Below the pieces are notes generated by a model. It did not search any database. It worked only from the letters and a program-made list of their open reading frames with translations, and had not been told where the DNA came from. Made by a program: the position numbers and the translations under genes. A stretch of DNA of 64,000 nt from Mycolicibacterium xanthum. Its GTDB lineage: Bacteria > Actinomycetota > Actinomycetes > Mycobacteriales > Mycobacteriaceae. This document shows positions 62,167 through 64,000 of the stretch, in pieces. Numbering within the stretch: the stretch's first letter is position 1; the number at the start of each line of letters is the position of its first letter. Where the stretch lies: NCBI RefSeq assembly GCF_019710635.1, contig NZ_JAIFZS010000003.1:104015-168014 (forward strand), written 5' to 3'.

Positions 62167-63042
62167 TCAACCGAGCTCGGCCAGCTGTTTCACCGCGGGT
62201 GCCATCCCGTCGATCCACGCCGCGGGCGCACCCGTGGTCGGAGTGGCGATCGCGGTGTCGATGCCGAGTCTTGCGTAGTCGGCCATCTGGGTGACGAACT
62301 CGTCACGAGTCTGCGGGGTCGGCCGGGGATTGTTGGCCAGCACGGTCTTGCGGATGGCGTCGTAGTCGCGTCCGGCGTCGTCGCAGTGTCGGCGCAGCAC
62401 GTCGAGCTTGTGCACGACGTCGTCCGGGGAACTCGCGAACAGGTTGCACGCGTCGCCGTACCGCGCGACCAGGCGCAGTGTCTTGCGTTCCCCGCTACCG
62501 CCGATCATCACCTTGGGCCGGTTGATCGGCTGCGGATTGCACAGCGTCTCCGCGAGCCGGTAGTGCGCGCCGGTGTAGGGGCCGTTGTTGTCCGGATCCC
62601 ACATCTGGTTGCAGATCTGCAGGGCCTCCTCGAGCCGTTCGAACCGTTCGGCCAGCGGTGGGTACGGCACCCCGAGGCCGTGGTGCTCACGCTCGAACCA
62701 GGCGGCGCCGATGCCGAGCACGGCGCGTCCGCCGGAAAGCACGTCCAGTGTCGTCACGATCTTGGCGAGCAGCCCCGGGTGGCGGTAGGTCACGCCGGTG
62801 ACCAGCAGCCCGAGGCTGACCGTCGACGTGTGGGCGGCGAGGTAGCCCAGCGTGGTGTAGCCCTCGAGCATGTTGGCCTCGGCGGGCAGCCCGGTCGGCT
62901 CGATCTGGAAGAAGTGGTCCATGAACGACAGCCAGGTGGCGCCGGCTTGCTCCGCCGCGGTGCCGACCCGCGCGAGCTCAGGTGGTATCGCCGTGGTGCC
63001 ACCGTCGATGTCGAAGACCGGTACGTGAATTCCGAAGTCCAT
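62167..63042 (-). CDS. LLM-class F420-dependent oxidoreductase
   Basis: A 291-residue luciferase-like TIM barrel. MDFGIHVPVFDIDGG opening, TWLSFMDHFFQIEP, VSLGLLVTGVTYRHPGLLAK (with the non-prolyl cis peptide region), VLSGGRAVLGIGAAWFEREH and NRPKVMIGGSGERKTLRLVA are typical of mycobacterial F420-dependent members. It would reduce or oxidise an unknown substrate with coenzyme F420. ATG 63042. Same strand as the metallo-hydrolase upstream, 15 bp away, so they are likely one operon. Confidence 0.9.
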   Translation of the reverse strand: MDFGIHVPVFDIDGGTTAIPPELARVGTAAEQAGATWLSFMDHFFQIEPTGLPAEANMLEGYTTLGYLAAHTSTVSLGLLVTGVTYRHPGLLAKIVTTLDVLSGGRAVLGIGAAWFEREHHGLGVPYPPLAERFERLEEALQICNQMWDPDNNGPYTGAHYRLAETLCNPQPINRPKVMIGGSGERKTLRLVARYGDACNLFASSPDDVVHKLDVLRRHCDDAGRDYDAIRKTVLANNPRPTPQTRDEFVTQMADYARLGIDTAIATPTTGAPAAWIDGMAPAVKQLAELG

Positions 63043-63057
63043 GTCCGCTGCAAGGCG

Positions 63058-63708
63058 TCAGTAACCAGGGCCATTCCAGGCCGGTGTGAAAAGGCCGTAT
63101 CTGGCCTGCGCAACGTGATCCTGCCAGCCGCCCGGGGCGATGCGATGTACCGCGCTGTCGCCCTGGAATGCGCTGGAGATCACGACGTCGGGTTCCAACT
63201 CTGCGAGCAGCGTGAGGCTGTCGGCCAGCGCGGCCCTGTCGCTCATGCCCTCGATGTAGCCGGCCCACCACCCGCCGTCGGGACCGCGGCCCATCGTGTC
63301 GCCGGTGAACAGGTACCGGCCCTCGGCGCCGGACACCAGGTAGCACGTGCTGCCCGGGGTGTGGCCGGGGGTCGGGATGACCTCGACGTGGTTCGTGTCG
63401 GTGCGCCGGATGCTCAGTGGGACGTCGACCGGGTGGTGGACGCCGATCTCCGCACGTTCGGCGGCGGGCGCGTGCAGCGTCGAACCGAACCGCTGGGCAA
63501 TGCGTTTGAGCATCGGCCCGGCCTCGTCCCGGTGGGACAGGTAGTGGTGGGCGATGCCGCCGGCGCCTTCGATCTGATCGAAATCGGCGTCGGTGGCCGG
63601 TGCGTAGAACAGCGCCCGGGTCGGCGTCCAGAGGTAGGCGTGGGTGGTCAGGCCGGGGAACGGGCTGTCGGGCCGGGTCTCCCAGAGGTCTTTCAGTACT
63701 TGTCGCAT
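63058..63708 (-). CDS. Metallo-beta-lactamase-fold protein with altered metal motif
   Basis: A 216-residue MBL-fold protein. The distal ligands are present: VIPTPGHTPGSTCYLVSG (His) and RYLFTGDTMGRG (Asp), and a histidine late in the chain (AVHRIAP). The first motif, normally HxHxDH, reads YLSHRDEAGPM, keeping H-x-D but lacking the first and last histidines, so at best one metal would bind in the standard way. A normal hydrolase of thioesters or lactones is therefore uncertain. ATG 63708 was preferred to the TTG at 63723. Confidence 0.82.
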   Translation of the reverse strand: MRQVLKDLWETRPDSPFPGLTTHAYLWTPTRALFYAPATDADFDQIEGAGGIAHHYLSHRDEAGPMLKRIAQRFGSTLHAPAAERAEIGVHHPVDVPLSIRRTDTNHVEVIPTPGHTPGSTCYLVSGAEGRYLFTGDTMGRGPDGGWWAGYIEGMSDRAALADSLTLLAELEPDVVISSAFQGDSAVHRIAPGGWQDHVAQARYGLFTPAWNGPGY

Positions 63709-63845
63709 GTTTCGAGCCTGCAACCTGAACGATTGTTGAGGTCAAGGGGGTCAGTTATCCCCAATCGCGGTTTCATCCACAGCCTGGGTGTGGGTGGTCT
63801 GCCGGCCGCGGGGTATGGTCACCGGAGCCGGGTAGCGTCGCACGT

Positions 63846-64000
63846 ATGTTCGATGGTTCGCTTCCGGGTCCGGCCGCGGTCACCGACGCCTCCGATGCCG
63901 AGCTGATCGACGCGATCTCGGGCTGGGCGCGCGCGGCCGCCTCCGCGGAGGCCCGCAAGTTCGCCGCACTGGCCGAATGGCACCGCCGTGCCAGCGCCCG
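63846..64000 (+). CDS. DUF222 / 13E12-repeat family protein, 3' end outside window
   Basis: Only the first 51 codons are visible: MFDGSLPGPAAVTDASDAEL, IDAISGWARAAASAEARKFA, ALAEWHRRAS. This is the usual opening of the mycobacterial 13E12 (REP13E12) family, which continues with DUF222 and an HNH endonuclease domain. Members are often dispersed and associated with mobile or repeated DNA. A TAGCGT box at 63833-63838 sits 7 bases before the ATG and suggests leaderless transcription. The end of the gene is not in the window. Confidence 0.85.
   Translation, partial: MFDGSLPGPAAVTDASDAELIDAISGWARAAASAEARKFAALAEWHRRASA

Overview
The window is high-GC DNA from a mycobacterium, most likely a rapid-growing or environmental species (Mycolicibacterium type). 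The evidence is gene content and order known from M. tuberculosis: an Rv3778c-like aminotransferase next to an Rv3777-like oxidoreductase; echA21, an Rv3773c-like gene and hisC2; and, later, proX-proV-proW-proZ, an Rv3755c-like gene, tyrA, an Rv3753c-like gene, tadA and an integrase remnant beside a serine tRNA. Mycobacterial families also appear throughout: WXG100 pairs, LpqH-type lipoproteins, DUF732, cyclopropane mycolic acid synthase, F420-dependent LLM enzyme, 13E12/DUF222 protein. Many genes start with GTG, many overlap as ATGA/GTGA, and several have a TANNNT box about 7 bases before the start codon, as expected for leaderless mycobacterial transcripts.

Layout. 1-6.4 kb: conserved core genes plus tRNA-Ser(UGA), tRNA-Ser(GCU) and tRNA-Arg(ACG). 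6.6-9.8 kb: a 1054-residue zinc ribbon / class III cyclase / AAA ATPase / TPR-like protein whose cyclase site lacks key residues. 9.9-12.1 kb: an esxF-esxE-cpnT-like cassette in which the CpnT homologue has its N-terminal domain but no C-terminal toxin. 12.2-19.5 kb: metabolic genes (MPP phosphoesterase, YjbR, cupin, alkyl sulfatase, SDR, histidine phosphatase, APH-type kinase, transglutaminase), with an internally deleted zinc-peptidase pseudogene at 16.4-16.6 kb. 19.6-25.7 kb: the proXVWZ osmoprotectant transporter, tyrA and tadA.

25.8-28.75 kb is a decayed island at the 3' end of tRNA-Ser(CGA): a frameshifted tyrosine recombinase fused to a fragment of a dipeptidase, an intact cyclopropane synthase gene, and further integrase scraps. 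htpG follows. From 43.8 down to 30.9 kb lies a minus-strand block of fourteen genes: universal stress protein, a complete nine-subunit V/A-type ATPase (H, C, I, K, F, E, A, B, D), a DUF2550-like membrane protein, a DUF1254/DUF1214 protein and the alpha and beta subunits of a TPP-dependent 2-oxoacid dehydrogenase E1. Mycobacteria normally rely on an F-type ATP synthase, so this is the most striking accessory system here.

43.9-50.6 kb: a DUF3516 helicase, then a polyol module (zinc dehydrogenase divergent from a mannitol-type PTS EIICBA gene and its DeoR regulator) with a pair of TGACC-N5-TGACC repeats exactly 50 bp apart in the shared intergenic region. 50.6-54.9 kb: a 27-bp minisatellite that repeats the 3' end of a small gene, a nitronate monooxygenase, a DapB-like reductase and secreted or lipoprotein genes. 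54.9-62.2 kb: tgt and gluQ, two enzymes acting on queuosine tRNA, sit within 5 kb of each other, with a P450 and an amine oxidase between, followed by a class III PLP enzyme divergent from an APH-fold kinase (a likely kinase/phospho-lyase pair). The window ends with an LLM oxidoreductase, a metallo-beta-lactamase-fold protein with an altered metal motif and the start of a DUF222 gene. All family assignments were made by reading motifs; no database search was run.
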